Positions 1-9,083 of a DNA stretch of 64,000 bases are shown piece after piece. Below the pieces are notes generated by a model. The model did no database searches. It was not told where the DNA came from and saw nothing but the letters and a program-made list of their open reading frames with translations. Source of the stretch: UBA3937 sp050951585 (GTDB lineage: Bacteria > Bacillota > Peptococcia > DRI-13 > DTU073); NCBI GenBank assembly GCA_050951585.1, contig JBMNJI010000006.1, forward strand, positions 496,001-560,000, in the 5' to 3' direction. The number at the start of each line of letters is the position of its first letter. Positions within the stretch are counted from its first letter, which is position 1. The translations under genes and the position numbers were made by a program.

Positions 1-153
1 CGTGATGACTAAACTAACCTTGAATTGCGAGATGTCTAGTGCTTGTTTCATCTGGGGCAGGACGGGAATGAGCATGGAATTCCCCAGCACCATCATAAAT
101 GGTACACCGGCTAAGGCTATCATCGTCAAGCTACTTTTCTGTTGTTGTGACAA
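1..153 (-). CDS. MFS transporter, N-terminal part (runs off the window)
   Basis: Reading the minus strand from a TTG at 151-153 gives 51 codons without a stop to the window edge. The peptide starts LSQQQKSSLTMIALAGVPFM and continues into LGNSMLIPVLPQMKQAL, which is the typical first transmembrane helix and loop of a Major Facilitator Superfamily drug/solute exporter (motif NSmliPvLPqm). A ribosome binding site GGGAGAGG lies a few bases before the TTG. Substrate cannot be told from this fragment. It points away from the DUF441 gene's 3' end, with about 60 bases between them. Confidence 0.7.
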   Translation of the reverse strand, partial: MSQQQKSSLTMIALAGVPFMMVLGNSMLIPVLPQMKQALDISQFKVSLVIT

Positions 154-213
154 GTAATCCTCTCCCTGCAATAAACGTAAGTATTTCTTGTTTTAACTGC
201 AATTAGTGTCTCC

Positions 214-666
214 TTAGTGCAGGAAATTTATCAGTTTCAAAAAAAAGGCAGCTAAGCCAGCTGCCATTAAAGGTCCGACCGGAACACCACCAAAAAAGGT
301 TATGCCGATCAGCGAACCGAGCACCAAACACAGGAGCAATTCGGGCTGGTTTTTGAGCATTCTTAATCCGTCACCGTTCAGGTAGGTGGCCAGAATTCCC
401 CCCAGAAAAGCCAAAAAGCCGGGCCAGGATAAAAAACTACCCTTTAACTCACTCCAAACCACCTTTTCTTTCACGATCGGTGTTAATACAGATAACATGA
501 GAAATAAGAGCCCAAGCTCCAACCCGCGGCGCTCTATTAACGGGAAATAGTGGGTCAAATTGCACAGCTTAATGACCATTAAAACACAAGCGGATGTGGC
601 AATAAGCGGAGCTTTGGCGATAATGCCGACAATTATTAAGACAAGCAACACCGTTTCTCCCCACAT
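214..666 (-). CDS. DUF441 / UPF0756 family membrane protein (YtwI-like)
   Basis: A 150-residue, very hydrophobic protein with about four membrane segments. The start ATG is preceded by GGAGGG at good spacing. The pattern of an N-terminal helix (VLLVLIIVGIIAKAP), a mid-protein GxLSWPGFLAFLGGILATYLNG segment region and a C-terminal VPVGPLMAAG helix matches the UPF0756/DUF441 family (B. subtilis YtwI), which is usually 150-155 residues long. Function in the family is unknown. It lies between the MFS transporter and a divergently oriented YqhV-like gene. The assignment is by recognised sequence pattern, not by a search. Confidence 0.75.
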   Translation of the reverse strand: MWGETVLLVLIIVGIIAKAPLIATSACVLMVIKLCNLTHYFPLIERRGLELGLLFLMLSVLTPIVKEKVVWSELKGSFLSWPGFLAFLGGILATYLNGDGLRMLKNQPELLLCLVLGSLIGITFFGGVPVGPLMAAGLAAFFLKLINFLH

Positions 667-773
667 ATTTCTTCCCTCCGGGGTTGTAATCTAAGAATAA
701 TTCTATGCGTGTTACCGAACTATCAGTCTTAAAAACGCCATGGTCGCATAGATTTTTTTGGGGGGTGAAAAAT

Positions 774-1046
774 GTGTCCGGTATCTGGTCAATTGCTCTG
801 ACAATGGGATTGTTAAGATTGCTTTCCGGCATCCTCGAATTTTCGGCAGGTTCTCTGATGATTTTTTTTAACAATGTGGAAACAGCGCTAAAAATAAACG
901 CGATCCTGGCTTTGGTCGGTCCCACGATCATGATCCTGGTTACTGCTTTGGGATTAGTCGGTATTGCCGGCAATGTCTCACTTGGAAAAATGTTTGCGGT
1001 TGCCGGTGGAGCAGCCTTAATCTTTATCGGCTTAAACAAGATGTAA
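774..1046 (+). CDS. YqhV-like (DUF2619) small membrane protein
   Basis: The open frame begins at an ATG at 705, but the better start is GTG 774, preceded by a run of G (760-767) as ribosome binding site, giving about 90 residues. The peptide has three membrane helices and the family-like stretch KINAILALVGPTIMILVTAL followed by GIAGNVSLGKMF. This resembles B. subtilis YqhV, a roughly 93-residue protein encoded next to spoIIIA and expressed in sporulation; its biochemical role is unknown. Here it is not next to spoIIIA. The upstream 23 residues of the longer frame look non-coding. Confidence 0.65.
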   Translation: MSGIWSIALTMGLLRLLSGILEFSAGSLMIFFNNVETALKINAILALVGPTIMILVTALGLVGIAGNVSLGKMFAVAGGAALIFIGLNKM

Positions 1047-1120
1047 GACATTACCTTATTACTCTTCGTAATTCTACATATAATAAATATGTTCACATTA
1101 TATCGCAAGGAGGATAAACC

Positions 1121-1408
1121 ATGACGGTTGGCACAAAGATGCACCAAACCCTGGCCGAACTGGAGTCGGCGAAGGCAAATCTAAAAACATTTGCGCTGGA
1201 CACTGAAGACAAAACAGCGAAGAAAATGTTCGCCGAATATTCTCAGCAGTTAGAGTCAATCTGCCAGGGCATGAAAGCCCGATGCGATTATATTGAGCAG
1301 CAGGAGCCACAGTATAAGGTTTTCGAGAATGCTATTCAGCAAGGAATTCAGCAAGAACAGCAACAACAGAATCAAATGAACCAGACCCGTTTAGATGATC
1401 TGGAGTAA
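1121..1408 (+). CDS. DUF1657 domain-containing protein
   Basis: A 95-residue soluble, mostly helical protein with ribosome binding site AAGGAGG seven to eight bases before the ATG. The sequence TVGTKMHQTLAELESAKANL followed by FALDTEDKTAKKMF and a central MKARCDYIEQQEPQYK is the typical DUF1657 pattern. The tail is Gln-rich. DUF1657 genes are found almost only in spore-formers, often near spoVA genes, and the family function is unknown. Here it stands alone between a YqhV-like gene and a strong terminator, so it is probably a single-gene transcript. Confidence 0.8.
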   Translation: MTVGTKMHQTLAELESAKANLKTFALDTEDKTAKKMFAEYSQQLESICQGMKARCDYIEQQEPQYKVFENAIQQGIQQEQQQQNQMNQTRLDDLE

Positions 1409-1413
1409 CATTG

Positions 1414-1446
1414 GGGGCTAGTGACAGTTGATGTCACTAGCCCCTT
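1414..1446 (+). terminator. Rho-independent terminator after the DUF1657 gene
   Basis: A long perfect hairpin, GGGGCTAGTGACA with its complement TGTCACTAGCCCC around a 5-base loop, is followed by TTTAAAT. It lies six bases after the DUF1657 stop codon. Confidence 0.85.
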
Positions 1447-1502
1447 TAAATCGCCCTAATAGGCCCCCTCCATAGACTCTTCCACAGCCCTTAAAAATAT
1501 CT

Positions 1503-2501
1503 TTATAAACCTTTTTTGGCAAAGTATAACTCGTTATCGATCTCCTGCTCGTCTTCTTTTCCTTGCAAGAAGAAATTTTTCATGACCACAAAGAGCGCAA
1601 TTCCCAGTAATACCAGCCCGGCGAAAAGATTGAGGGCCACAATCCCGATTTTGTTCCAGGCCAGGAAAAGCAAAAAAACCCCGTACAGCAGATATCCCGA
1701 AAAACGATTCTGCCGCAGTAATTCTTTTTTGACCAGGCTTAATTTTCTTTGACGACGATTTTTTTCATGCTCGATTATTTCCTTCACCTCAGTAACCGAA
1801 GGAAAGAGCAACGTGTCTCTTAAAAAATAAGACAATCTGTTTTTGTTATACAACCTTAAATCTATATTAAAGAGCTGACTCCAGCGATTAGCCCCTTCTT
1901 CAAAATCCCCATTGCTAAAGATCCGCACAATTGTGTTCTCCGCCTGATAACACTTTCGGACAGCTTGCAATACTTCCCGTCCCGCCACTAGCCCCCCATG
2001 TGCTTCCAAATAGACAATGGCCAGCTTTTTTCTCTTCCATTCGCCCTCAAGAATACCCTGCTTGACTCTCAGTTTTTCCACGGGAAATTGCCGCCCTATT
2101 TCCTGCTGTAAAACCTGTAAAATTGTTTCTGGTGAGGTCTTGGCTAATCTTTTTTCATATTCCCGAAAAGTAACCTTTGCAAAACAAGCTTTTTTCAAAC
2201 GCCGGTCTTCCTTTTTCTGCTGGTAATAACGCCAGTAAAACCTTCCGGCAGTGAGCATCACTAAACTACCTGCCGCCAGGATAAGCGAGGAAAAAAACCA
2301 AAAGATGAATAAACTTGCCACAAAAACAACGAGCATGTCTTTCAGGAAATAACGTCCGCGAGGCATACTGCTTTCCCCACTTTGGGCACGGTAATAATCC
2401 CTTCGTAGACGTTCATTCTGCCAGTTTTGCCATTTCGCTTGAAGCGATTCCCCGATTCTATCGTTTAAAAGATGCTGATAGCGCAATTTCTTAACCCTCA
2501 C
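1503..2501 (-). CDS. Uncharacterised membrane protein with a possible Mrr-like domain
   Basis: 332 residues from a GTG start (weak AGG ribosome binding site). Two membrane segments lie at about residues 55-85, then a soluble domain (about 100-250), and two more hydrophobic segments near 270-320. The soluble part reads KLAIVYLEAHGGLVAGREVL, then NTIVRIFSNGDFEEGANRW and NIDLRLYNKNRL, the order of secondary structure seen at the end of Mrr-type restriction endonuclease domains (strand, helix, strand, FT..A.., hydrophobic LxD..L). The D...ExK catalytic residues are not evident, so any such domain would be inactive. This is inference; I do not recognise a named family. Confidence 0.55.
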   Translation of the reverse strand: MRVKKLRYQHLLNDRIGESLQAKWQNWQNERLRRDYYRAQSGESSMPRGRYFLKDMLVVFVASLFIFWFFSSLILAAGSLVMLTAGRFYWRYYQQKKEDRRLKKACFAKVTFREYEKRLAKTSPETILQVLQQEIGRQFPVEKLRVKQGILEGEWKRKKLAIVYLEAHGGLVAGREVLQAVRKCYQAENTIVRIFSNGDFEEGANRWSQLFNIDLRLYNKNRLSYFLRDTLLFPSVTEVKEIIEHEKNRRQRKLSLVKKELLRQNRFSGYLLYGVFLLFLAWNKIGIVALNLFAGLVLLGIALFVVMKNFFLQGKEDEQEIDNELYFAKKGL

Positions 2502-2561
2502 CTAATATATTGCTCTAATATACTATTTTGCACCATTTAAACAATTATTATTCAATTATTA

Positions 2562-3506
2562 CTACGCTAGATAAATGCGATGCGCCGTACTGTAAGGTAG
2601 GAAAAATGCTTTTTCAACCTCGCGCTGCTCATTTAAGACCATGACCCCATTATGCATAAAACGGTTGCGCACCCGGTATCTTAAATCGATGAAATGGCAC
2701 ACCAGCTTACCCTCGATCATTTCACAATTAATGTGTACATATGGCGTGAACTCGCGAAAGATTTGCCCTAGTGCAGTCTCATGCAAAAGACACTGCAACT
2801 CCTGTTCAGACTTATTAGCAAACTCTTGAAATATTCGATAATCACCCAAAAGGAGATTTACATTACCCACAATATTTTTGGGGGCGGACATGGCAATAAA
2901 ATCCCATTGAAATAAGCTCATTCGCCCGGAAGGTAACAAAATAATGTGCGGCTTTTGCATAATTTGCATCCTTCTGCGCACAATCCTTCCGGCCCAAATT
3001 CGCATTCCCCAACGTACCAGGAAATAACATCCGTAAACCAACAGAAACGGGAAATCCTTGACCCCTGCCCGATAGGTAAAAATGGCGATAATACTGATTA
3101 GTAATACGATGGGATCAATAAGTGGCAAAAGGTTTAAAGTAAATTTCTTACGGCTTAATGGCCAGAAAATTTTTACCCCGTACGAATTAAACATGTCCAA
3201 CAACAAATGCGAAAAAAAGCCAAGCAAAAACCACGCAAACAACGTTATTAAAGGAACCCCAGGATAAAAAATCCCTAAGAAAAATGCACCCAAACAAGAT
3301 GATCCAACCGCACTGGGCAATGAATGAGAAAAACCACGGTGCTGCTTAATATAAGCATAATCTCCCCGTAGTTGAAAAAGAATGTCCAAATCAGGGATAA
3401 CACTCCCTACAATGGCAGCGGTCATTAGACCATTTGATAGAGAGAGCGTACCACCCCCCATTAATCCCAGCACCATCCCCACCAAACCATGTGAAACAGG
3501 ATCCAT
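2562..3506 (-). CDS. YdjM/DUF457-family membrane-bound metal-dependent hydrolase
   Basis: 314 residues. The N-terminal half has the family signature: MDPVSHGLVG (His6), VIPDLDILF (two Asp), HRGFSHS, and a later HLLLDMFNSYG, with four to six hydrophobic helices between. These His/Asp residues are thought to bind metal in the YdjM/LexA-binding inner-membrane-associated hydrolase family. The C-terminal third (about residues 190-314) is soluble and specific to a subset of homologues. The natural substrate is unknown. The gene is monocistronic and convergent with nothing; it is divergent from the RCC1 locus across a 294-base gap. Confidence 0.8.
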   Translation of the reverse strand: MDPVSHGLVGMVLGLMGGGTLSLSNGLMTAAIVGSVIPDLDILFQLRGDYAYIKQHRGFSHSLPSAVGSSCLGAFFLGIFYPGVPLITLFAWFLLGFFSHLLLDMFNSYGVKIFWPLSRKKFTLNLLPLIDPIVLLISIIAIFTYRAGVKDFPFLLVYGCYFLVRWGMRIWAGRIVRRRMQIMQKPHIILLPSGRMSLFQWDFIAMSAPKNIVGNVNLLLGDYRIFQEFANKSEQELQCLLHETALGQIFREFTPYVHINCEMIEGKLVCHFIDLRYRVRNRFMHNGVMVLNEQREVEKAFFLPYSTAHRIYLA

Positions 3507-3598
3507 CTGTCTCTCAGCTCCTACCGCATCTAAACTTCTGCACTTGCTGCATTAATATGCGACATCATTAAATAAATAATAACACATCCGGGTGATAC

Positions 3599-3622
3599 AA
3601 AAAGCAGGTACCTTTTACCTGC
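3599..3622 (-). terminator. Terminator-like hairpin upstream of the DUF457 gene
   Basis: GCAGGTA and TACCTGC (3604-3610 and 3616-3622) form a 7-bp stem with a 5-base loop, followed on the minus strand by five T. It lies upstream of the DUF457 gene start (3506) and no minus-strand gene precedes it, so it may be a relic or an attenuator. The rest of 3507-3800 is AT-rich with no recognised gene. Confidence 0.35.
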
Positions 3623-3800
3623 CGGATTAGGCCTGAAGATTTTTGGCAAACTTCTACTCTGATGCAGGATTTTGTGAATATTATCTCGAAAATATAACAG
3701 AATATGACACTTTAAATATTTATAATCTTATGGTTGTATCCAAATATTGATATTATTCACGTTTTAGGACATTTTGTTCCGGGAAAGGGGATTACGCCAA

Positions 3801-5950
3801 ATGCAAAAACCTTATCAAAATCAAAAAGCAACAGTATTCAGACGATATTATTCTTTTGTACTCAGTGCTTTATGCTCGATTTACCTAGTCAGTTCGCTCT
3901 TTTGCCCGTTAAGCACCTCAGCCGCCGTAAGCACCACCACGGCCCTGGATGCGAGCAAAAGAATTTCCGGGGGAGGAATGCACTCCATCATCTTGAAGGC
4001 GAACGGTGAAGTCCTGGGCTGGGGCAGGAATCAGGAAGGGCAATGTAACATCCCTCCTGCCGCCCAAAGCGGAGTTGTTGCCGTAGCGGCAGGAAATCTC
4101 CATTCCTTAGCCTTAAAGGCCGACGGCACCGTCATCGCCTGGGGAAGCACTGCTTACAATCGCTGTGCTGTTCCAGCAGAATTAAATACTGCCATCGCTA
4201 TTGCCGCAGGTGAGGCGCATTCACTGGCCTTAAGAAGTGACGGAACCATTGTGGGCTGGGGAAACACTAATGCCGCTGCCCTGAGTAACCTTCCGCCAGG
4301 CCTCAATCATGTCATCGCCATTGCCAGCACCTATCGCCATTGCTTAGCCTTAAAAAGATGACGGTACGGTGCGTGTGCCTGGGGCAATAATGCTTATACC
4401 CAATGTGATGTTCCCGAAGGGCTGAATAATGTGGTTGCGATCGCTGCCGGCTCAGAACAATCCTTTGCTTTAAAAGCCGACCACTCCATCATCGTCTGGG
4501 GAGCAACTGGCGCCGTGCGGACAGTACCGGTGAAGGCGCAAAATGATGTAATCGGGATCGCCGCCGGCGGAGATGAGTTTGCCCTGGCCTTAAAGAACAA
4601 TGGTGAACTGATCGCCTGGGGCTATAATTATTATCACCCCTGTGATGTGCCGGCAGGCCTCAATATGGCCGGTAGCCTGCAGAACCTTGCGGTTAATGTT
4701 GGTGAACTACAGCCTGCCTTTGACCCTAATACCCTCAATTATACTCTGGAGGCCCCCTTTAGTATTGACACAATTGAGCTTACGGCTGTCCTGGATGATT
4801 CCGTATATCAGCAATTATACATTAATGACGAGCTTCAAACGAACGGCGAACCAAAGAGTATCCCGCTAGATATTGGCACTACCACCGTCAGTATTCTCAC
4901 GAATGTCACCCTGGAAGGGGTCGCAGAGCCGGGCGGCTTAACTCGCCATTACAACCTGGGGATTCACCGGGCCGGCCCCGATAACACCAACGCCAATCTC
5001 TGGAGCATCACATCAGATACCGGGGTCCTCGCTCCGGCCTTTGATCCGGCAATTACCGCTCGGCCCAGGCCGTCAATAGCAGTGATCCGGAACATCCCCA
5101 GGAGCTTTTGCACACTTTCGACCCGGCAACCACCAGCTATCAGCTGCAGGTGGAAAACGCCATAGATCGTCTTGAAATAGCCGCCACGCCCTCCGACAAT
5201 AAGGCGCGGCTCCTGCAAGGTGAAACAATCCTGCCTTCGGGTGAAGGCCGTAATATCGCTCTCACCGAAGGGACTAACGAAATACGCATTCTCGTGGTGG
5301 CGCAGGATGCCTCCACTAAAGCATATACCCTCGAAATTTCCCGGGGAAGCGCTCTGGAGCTGGAAACAACGACACTCCCCCTAGGTGTGCTCAATGTCCC
5401 TTACGCCACAACACTTGTGGCGCAGGGTGGAACCTTGCCCTGTAGCTGGAGCATTAGCGGATTGCCCGCCGGCCTCAGTCTTAATTCTGCCAGCGGCGCA
5501 ATAAGCGGTACCCCGCAAACCGAAGGTACTTTTGCGCTTACCGTCACGGTCACCGATGCCTTAGGCTTAACCGATCAGACAGAGCTAAGCCTGCAAATCA
5601 ATCAAGGCTGCGGAAACGGGGGTTATCTGATTGCCCCTCTCTCCAGCCCTGCCTATACAATTGGCTATACCGAAAACGGCCTTCCGACCATGACTGTCAA
5701 AGACGGCATCTCCGGCTTTACCGAATTCAGTGTCGAGATTACCCCCGTCAACGGACATGAGGGTCTGGAAAAGGCCGTTTTTGTGCAACAAAGAAACAAC
5801 ATCCAGCTTGCTGTTACCACCACCGGCGGCGATTTTGAACTGGCTCACTATGCTACCGCCGCATTTAATGTCAGCCCGCAAGACGTCATTAAGGTTTACC
5901 TAATTGATGCTTTAACGAGCAGTACCACAACCAATCCCCAGCTTCTTTAA
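3801..5950 (+). pseudogene. Secreted RCC1-repeat protein with cadherin-like and Ig-like domains, frameshifted
   Basis: Best start is ATG 3801 (AAAGGGG upstream), giving a signal peptide ending near LSTSAAV. Six WG-type RCC1 repeats follow (GEVLGWG, GTVIAWG, GTIVGWG, one damaged repeat, HSIIVWG, GELIAWG), then two cadherin-like beta-sandwich modules (LQPAFDPNTLNYTL; TFDPATTSYQL) and a putative Ig module (SGLPAGLSLNSASGAISGTP), ending at 5950. The frame is broken twice. At 4355-4380 an extra A creates TGA 4359-4361, and two extra bases restore the same frame about 15 bases later. Near 5045-5060 the reading frame shifts for the rest of the gene. Without these it would be one protein of about 715 residues. 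Decay or assembly errors cannot be told apart here. Confidence 0.7.
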
Positions 5951-5974
5951 AATTAATAAATTGAGGTGAATACC

Positions 5975-6769
5975 ATGCGAAAGCTGTTTAGAAATCTCGT
6001 TTGTACCTTTCTCCTGCTGCTTTGTTTTTCGCTTACTTCTCTCCCGACTTTTCCTTGTTCTGCCGTAACCATCGGCTCTCTCAATCTTAGTACGGAAGTA
6101 GCCTATAAAGGAGACTCGATCCTGATCTCCGGCGAAGCCGAACCAGAAACTTGGCTTACCATTAAAATCGTTGATGAGAAAGGTAATCTTGTCTTTTTTG
6201 ATGCGCTCCGAACCAATAATAGCGGCAGTTACGCTGTGGATTTTATTGTGCCCGAAATTGAACCTTGTACGCTAACCGTTGTCTCCGGGATTGGCGAAAA
6301 TACACTTGCCAAAAATTTGATTGTCAGGGCCAAAAAGAAAAAAAGCTCTGCACCGGAGCTTCCCCCGGCACAAAGCAATTCAACAAAAACTTTGACGCTT
6401 ACCCTTTCGCTCGGCCAAAATATCGCCCAGATCAACGGCAAGTCAGTCACCATGGATGTAGCTCCTTATCTGCATCCGCAATCAAACCGGACCATGCTGC
6501 CGATCCGCTTTATCGGTGAAAGCTTGGGCGCACAAGTCCAATGGCTGCCGGTAACCAAAGAGATTATCATGAACAAAAACGGACAAACTATCATCTTATC
6601 CATTGACCATGATGTCGCGATAATTAATGGCCAAAATGTGAAAATAGATTGTCCTCCTCGTTTGCTCTCCTATGGCCGCACCTTTGTCCCGGTACGCTTT
6701 ATCAGTGAGTCTTTGGGTGCCAGCGTAGATTGGGACGGCGAAACCGGAACAATTACAATCAGCCAGTAA
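5975..6769 (+). CDS. Secreted protein with copper amine oxidase N-terminal-like domain
   Basis: 264 residues from ATG 5975 (TTGAGGTG ribosome binding site; the GTG inside that site is less likely). There is a signal peptide of about 31 residues (hydrophobic core CTFLLLLCFSLTSLPTF). Residues about 35-115 look like an Ig-like beta-sandwich. Two copper-amine-oxidase-N-type repeats follow, shown by TMLPIRFIGESLGAQVQW and TFVPVRFISESLGASVDW. In Clostridia this domain is common in cell-surface proteins and does not imply amine oxidase activity. It starts 24 bases after the RCC1 locus and may be cotranscribed with it. Confidence 0.85.
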   Translation: MRKLFRNLVCTFLLLLCFSLTSLPTFPCSAVTIGSLNLSTEVAYKGDSILISGEAEPETWLTIKIVDEKGNLVFFDALRTNNSGSYAVDFIVPEIEPCTLTVVSGIGENTLAKNLIVRAKKKKSSAPELPPAQSNSTKTLTLTLSLGQNIAQINGKSVTMDVAPYLHPQSNRTMLPIRFIGESLGAQVQWLPVTKEIIMNKNGQTIILSIDHDVAIINGQNVKIDCPPRLLSYGRTFVPVRFISESLGASVDWDGETGTITISQ

Positions 6770-6797
6770 ATCGTCAACAATCCTTGGGAATTTGGGT

Positions 6798-8075
6798 TTA
6801 ATCCATAAATTCAAATTTCCAGCCACTAATATTTACCGTATCACCATTTTTTGCTCCTTTTTCCCGGAGCAATTTTTCTACGCCGATTTTCCGGATTATT
6901 AAAAGGAAACGTTCCATATTGGCCTCATTGGACAAATCCCTTTTACGAATTAACCGTTCAATCTCCGGACCAGTCACTAACCAAACGCCATCCTGAAATT
7001 CCACCTGGAACGGCTCTTTTTCCTCAACCTTCACCACTTTGAGCCCTTCTTCCTCGGCTTCATCATAAAGAGGCAAGGCCGGCAATGTCTCTAACAGTTC
7101 TCCTGCCCGAAACATCAATTCCTTTAATCCCGCACCGGTCACGGCAGAAACCGGATAAATCTCATATTTTTCGCCGAGCTCCTGGCGTAATTTCGCCAGG
7201 TTTTCTTCTGCCCCCGGTAAATCCATTTTATTTGCCACAATTATTTGCGGGCGGGTTTGCAAAACCGGGTTATAATGCGCTAATTCCTGATTTACGGCGT
7301 AAAAATCCGCTAAAGGATCCCTGTTCTCCGAGCCGGCAATATCCAGCACATGCAATAACAGCCTCGTGCGCTCTACATGCCGGAGAAAGCGATGTCCTAA
7401 CCCAACACCTTCACTGGCGCCCTCAACTAAACCAGGGATATCCACCAAAACGAAACTTTTTCCCTCTTCGAGGCTCACTACCCCCAAATTGGGATCAATC
7501 GTCGTAAAGTGGTAATTGGCAATCTTCGGTTTGGCCGCTGAAACATGCGCAATAATCGTTGATTTGCCCACATTGGGAAAGCCCATTAAGCCCACATCCG
7601 CCAGCAATTTCAATTCCAGCTCCAACCACTTTTCTTCCCCAGGATCCCCGTTTTCCGCGATGCGGGGAATCCGGTTCACGGAAGTGGCAAAACGGGCATT
7701 ACCTTTGCCGCCCCGACCACCCTGTGCGACGATAAACTGCTGGCCATGGGTGACAAAATCAGCAATTACTTCGCCCGTGTCCAAAACTTTAACAACTGTT
7801 CCTACCGGTACCGACACAATCAAATCAGGTCCGTCGGCCCCGTGCATATTCTTTGCTTTGCCGTTTTCACCGTGTTCCGCCTTAAAATGCCGCCGGAAAC
7901 GGAAATCCACCAGAGTACGCAAGCCCTCATCCGCCTCAAATACTACACTGCCGCCTTTGCCGCCGTCACCGCCGGAAGGTCCCCCTTCAGGCACATATTT
8001 TTCACGGCGAAAAGAGACCATGCCATTACCACCGTCTCCGCCTCTGACAAATATTTTTGCATAATCGTAAAACAT
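6798..8075 (-). CDS. obg: GTPase Obg (ribosome-associated)
   Basis: 425 residues from ATG 8075 (GGTGAG upstream; the longer frame start at 8111 is not supported). The three Obg parts are visible: the glycine-rich Obg fold (FVRGGDGGNGMVSFRREKYV, GGDGGKGG), the TRAFAC GTPase (G1 GFPNVGKST, G3 DIPGLVEGA, G4 NKMD), and a complete OCT domain from about residue 350 to the end. Obg binds the 50S subunit and is needed for late 50S assembly and for entry into sporulation in B. subtilis. It follows spo0B by 16 bases in the conserved rplU-prp-rpmA-spo0B-obg order. Confidence 0.97.
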   Translation of the reverse strand: MFYDYAKIFVRGGDGGNGMVSFRREKYVPEGGPSGGDGGKGGSVVFEADEGLRTLVDFRFRRHFKAEHGENGKAKNMHGADGPDLIVSVPVGTVVKVLDTGEVIADFVTHGQQFIVAQGGRGGKGNARFATSVNRIPRIAENGDPGEEKWLELELKLLADVGLMGFPNVGKSTIIAHVSAAKPKIANYHFTTIDPNLGVVSLEEGKSFVLVDIPGLVEGASEGVGLGHRFLRHVERTRLLLHVLDIAGSENRDPLADFYAVNQELAHYNPVLQTRPQIIVANKMDLPGAEENLAKLRQELGEKYEIYPVSAVTGAGLKELMFRAGELLETLPALPLYDEAEEEGLKVVKVEEKEPFQVEFQDGVWLVTGPEIERLIRKRDLSNEANMERFLLIIRKIGVEKLLREKGAKNGDTVNISGWKFEFMD

Positions 8076-8091
8076 ACGCTCACCAAACCCT

Positions 8092-8640
8092 TTACCGCTT
8101 AACATGCCCACTTTTATTGATCGTAATCAACAACCCGCCGGACGCAATTTCCGTCCTGTCCCAGACAAGCTTCTGCCCACAGTATGTAAATCCAGTCAAG
8201 TTGTGCAGACTTTCCATCGTCCCTTCAAAAAGCAACGAAAGAGAGGGTGCTTCTTTAGTAAAAGTAAACGTACAGGTAATTGAACCGTTTAAGAACCCTT
8301 CCTGCACAGAACAAAGCAATGCCATAAACAATTGCGTCAGCTCTTCGTCTTCGGTCTGCCAGTAGTTCCAATCTCCGCTCAGATTAATCTCCAAAGGTGC
8401 GTTGCCATCATTGCTAAACTGTGAAACAAACCAAGTCAAAAAGCTTTGGAGAAGCGGTAAGGGAATTCTCCCTAACTGCTGATAACCCTGCATCCGTTTC
8501 ACTGCCTGCTGTGAATACTTCATCGCTTTTTCCGGATGGTTTAATTGTAGGTAGCCATAGATTACTTGTATGTCATTCATAATATCATGCCGCATATTTT
8601 TTTGCACATCTAGCATTTTGATTAATAAGCTTTGGTACAC
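8092..8640 (-). CDS. spo0B: Sporulation phosphotransferase Spo0B
   Basis: 182 residues from GTG 8640, after a GGGGGAAGTGGAAAGG region; an ATG eight codons inside is an alternative. The motif KNMRHDIMNDIQVIYGYLQL near residue 15-33 matches the Spo0B phosphoacceptor helix (His of RHDxMN). The C-terminal part resembles a degenerate ATPase-like fold. Spo0B passes phosphate from Spo0F to Spo0A in the sporulation phosphorelay. Its position between rpmA and obg is exactly that of Bacillus. Spo0B is uncommon in Clostridia, which makes its clear presence here informative about lineage. Confidence 0.85.
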   Translation of the reverse strand: MYQSLLIKMLDVQKNMRHDIMNDIQVIYGYLQLNHPEKAMKYSQQAVKRMQGYQQLGRIPLPLLQSFLTWFVSQFSNDGNAPLEINLSGDWNYWQTEDEELTQLFMALLCSVQEGFLNGSITCTFTFTKEAPSLSLLFEGTMESLHNLTGFTYCGQKLVWDRTEIASGGLLITINKSGHVKR

Positions 8641-8672
8641 CTTTCCACTTCCCCCAAATCAGAATAAGTAAG

Positions 8673-8706
8673 AAAAAATCCCGGTTCGTTATACCGGGAC
8701 TTTTTC
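8673..8706 (-). terminator. Terminator between rpmA and spo0B
   Basis: TCCCGG and CCGGGA (8679-8684 and 8694-8699) form a short GC stem with A/T runs on both sides, reading TTTTTTCTT on the minus strand. It may separate the ribosomal protein transcript from spo0B-obg or attenuate it. Confidence 0.75.
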
Positions 8707-8792
8707 TTTACGCTTGCTAACCTGAGTGCTTAATTTTCTCCTTGCCGATAATACTCGAATTAATACGACAGGTTATGCTATTTTGATAGTGC

Positions 8793-9083
8793 TTACATTA
8801 ATGCTTCGTTGTATACACTAACCTGCTTCTTATCTTTACTTTTTCTTTCAAATTTCACATATCCGTCGATCAGAGAAAATAAAGTATCATCTTTACCCAA
8901 ACCGACATTGTTGCCGGGATGGATCTTGGTCCCTCTTTGTCTTACGAGAATGCTTCCCGCAGTGACTAACTGACCATCAAAACGCTTCACGCCAAGGCGT
9001 TGAGCCGCGCTGTCACGTCCGTTACGAGAGCTACCAACCCCTTTTTTATGAGCGAATAATTGTAAATTCATTTTGAACAGCAT
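8793..9083 (-). CDS. rpmA: 50S ribosomal protein L27
   Basis: 96 residues from ATG 9083, with AGGAGGTGG seven bases upstream. The N-terminus MLFKMNLQLFAHKKGVGSS carries the Firmicutes extension ending LQLF, followed by mature AHKKG. This extension must be cut off by the Prp protease for L27 to reach the peptidyl-transferase centre. The remaining sequence (GRDSAAQRLGVKRFDGQ, RQRGTKIHPGNNVGLGKDDT) is standard L27. The start overlaps the end of prp by 16 bases, so the two are translationally linked. Confidence 0.97.
   Translation of the reverse strand: MLFKMNLQLFAHKKGVGSSRNGRDSAAQRLGVKRFDGQLVTAGSILVRQRGTKIHPGNNVGLGKDDTLFSLIDGYVKFERKSKDKKQVSVYNEALM

Noticed and set aside
569..1147. 192-codon minus-strand frame opposite the YqhV-like gene
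   Set aside because: It overlaps the better supported plus-strand gene and the DUF441 start, and shows no domain or initiation signal.
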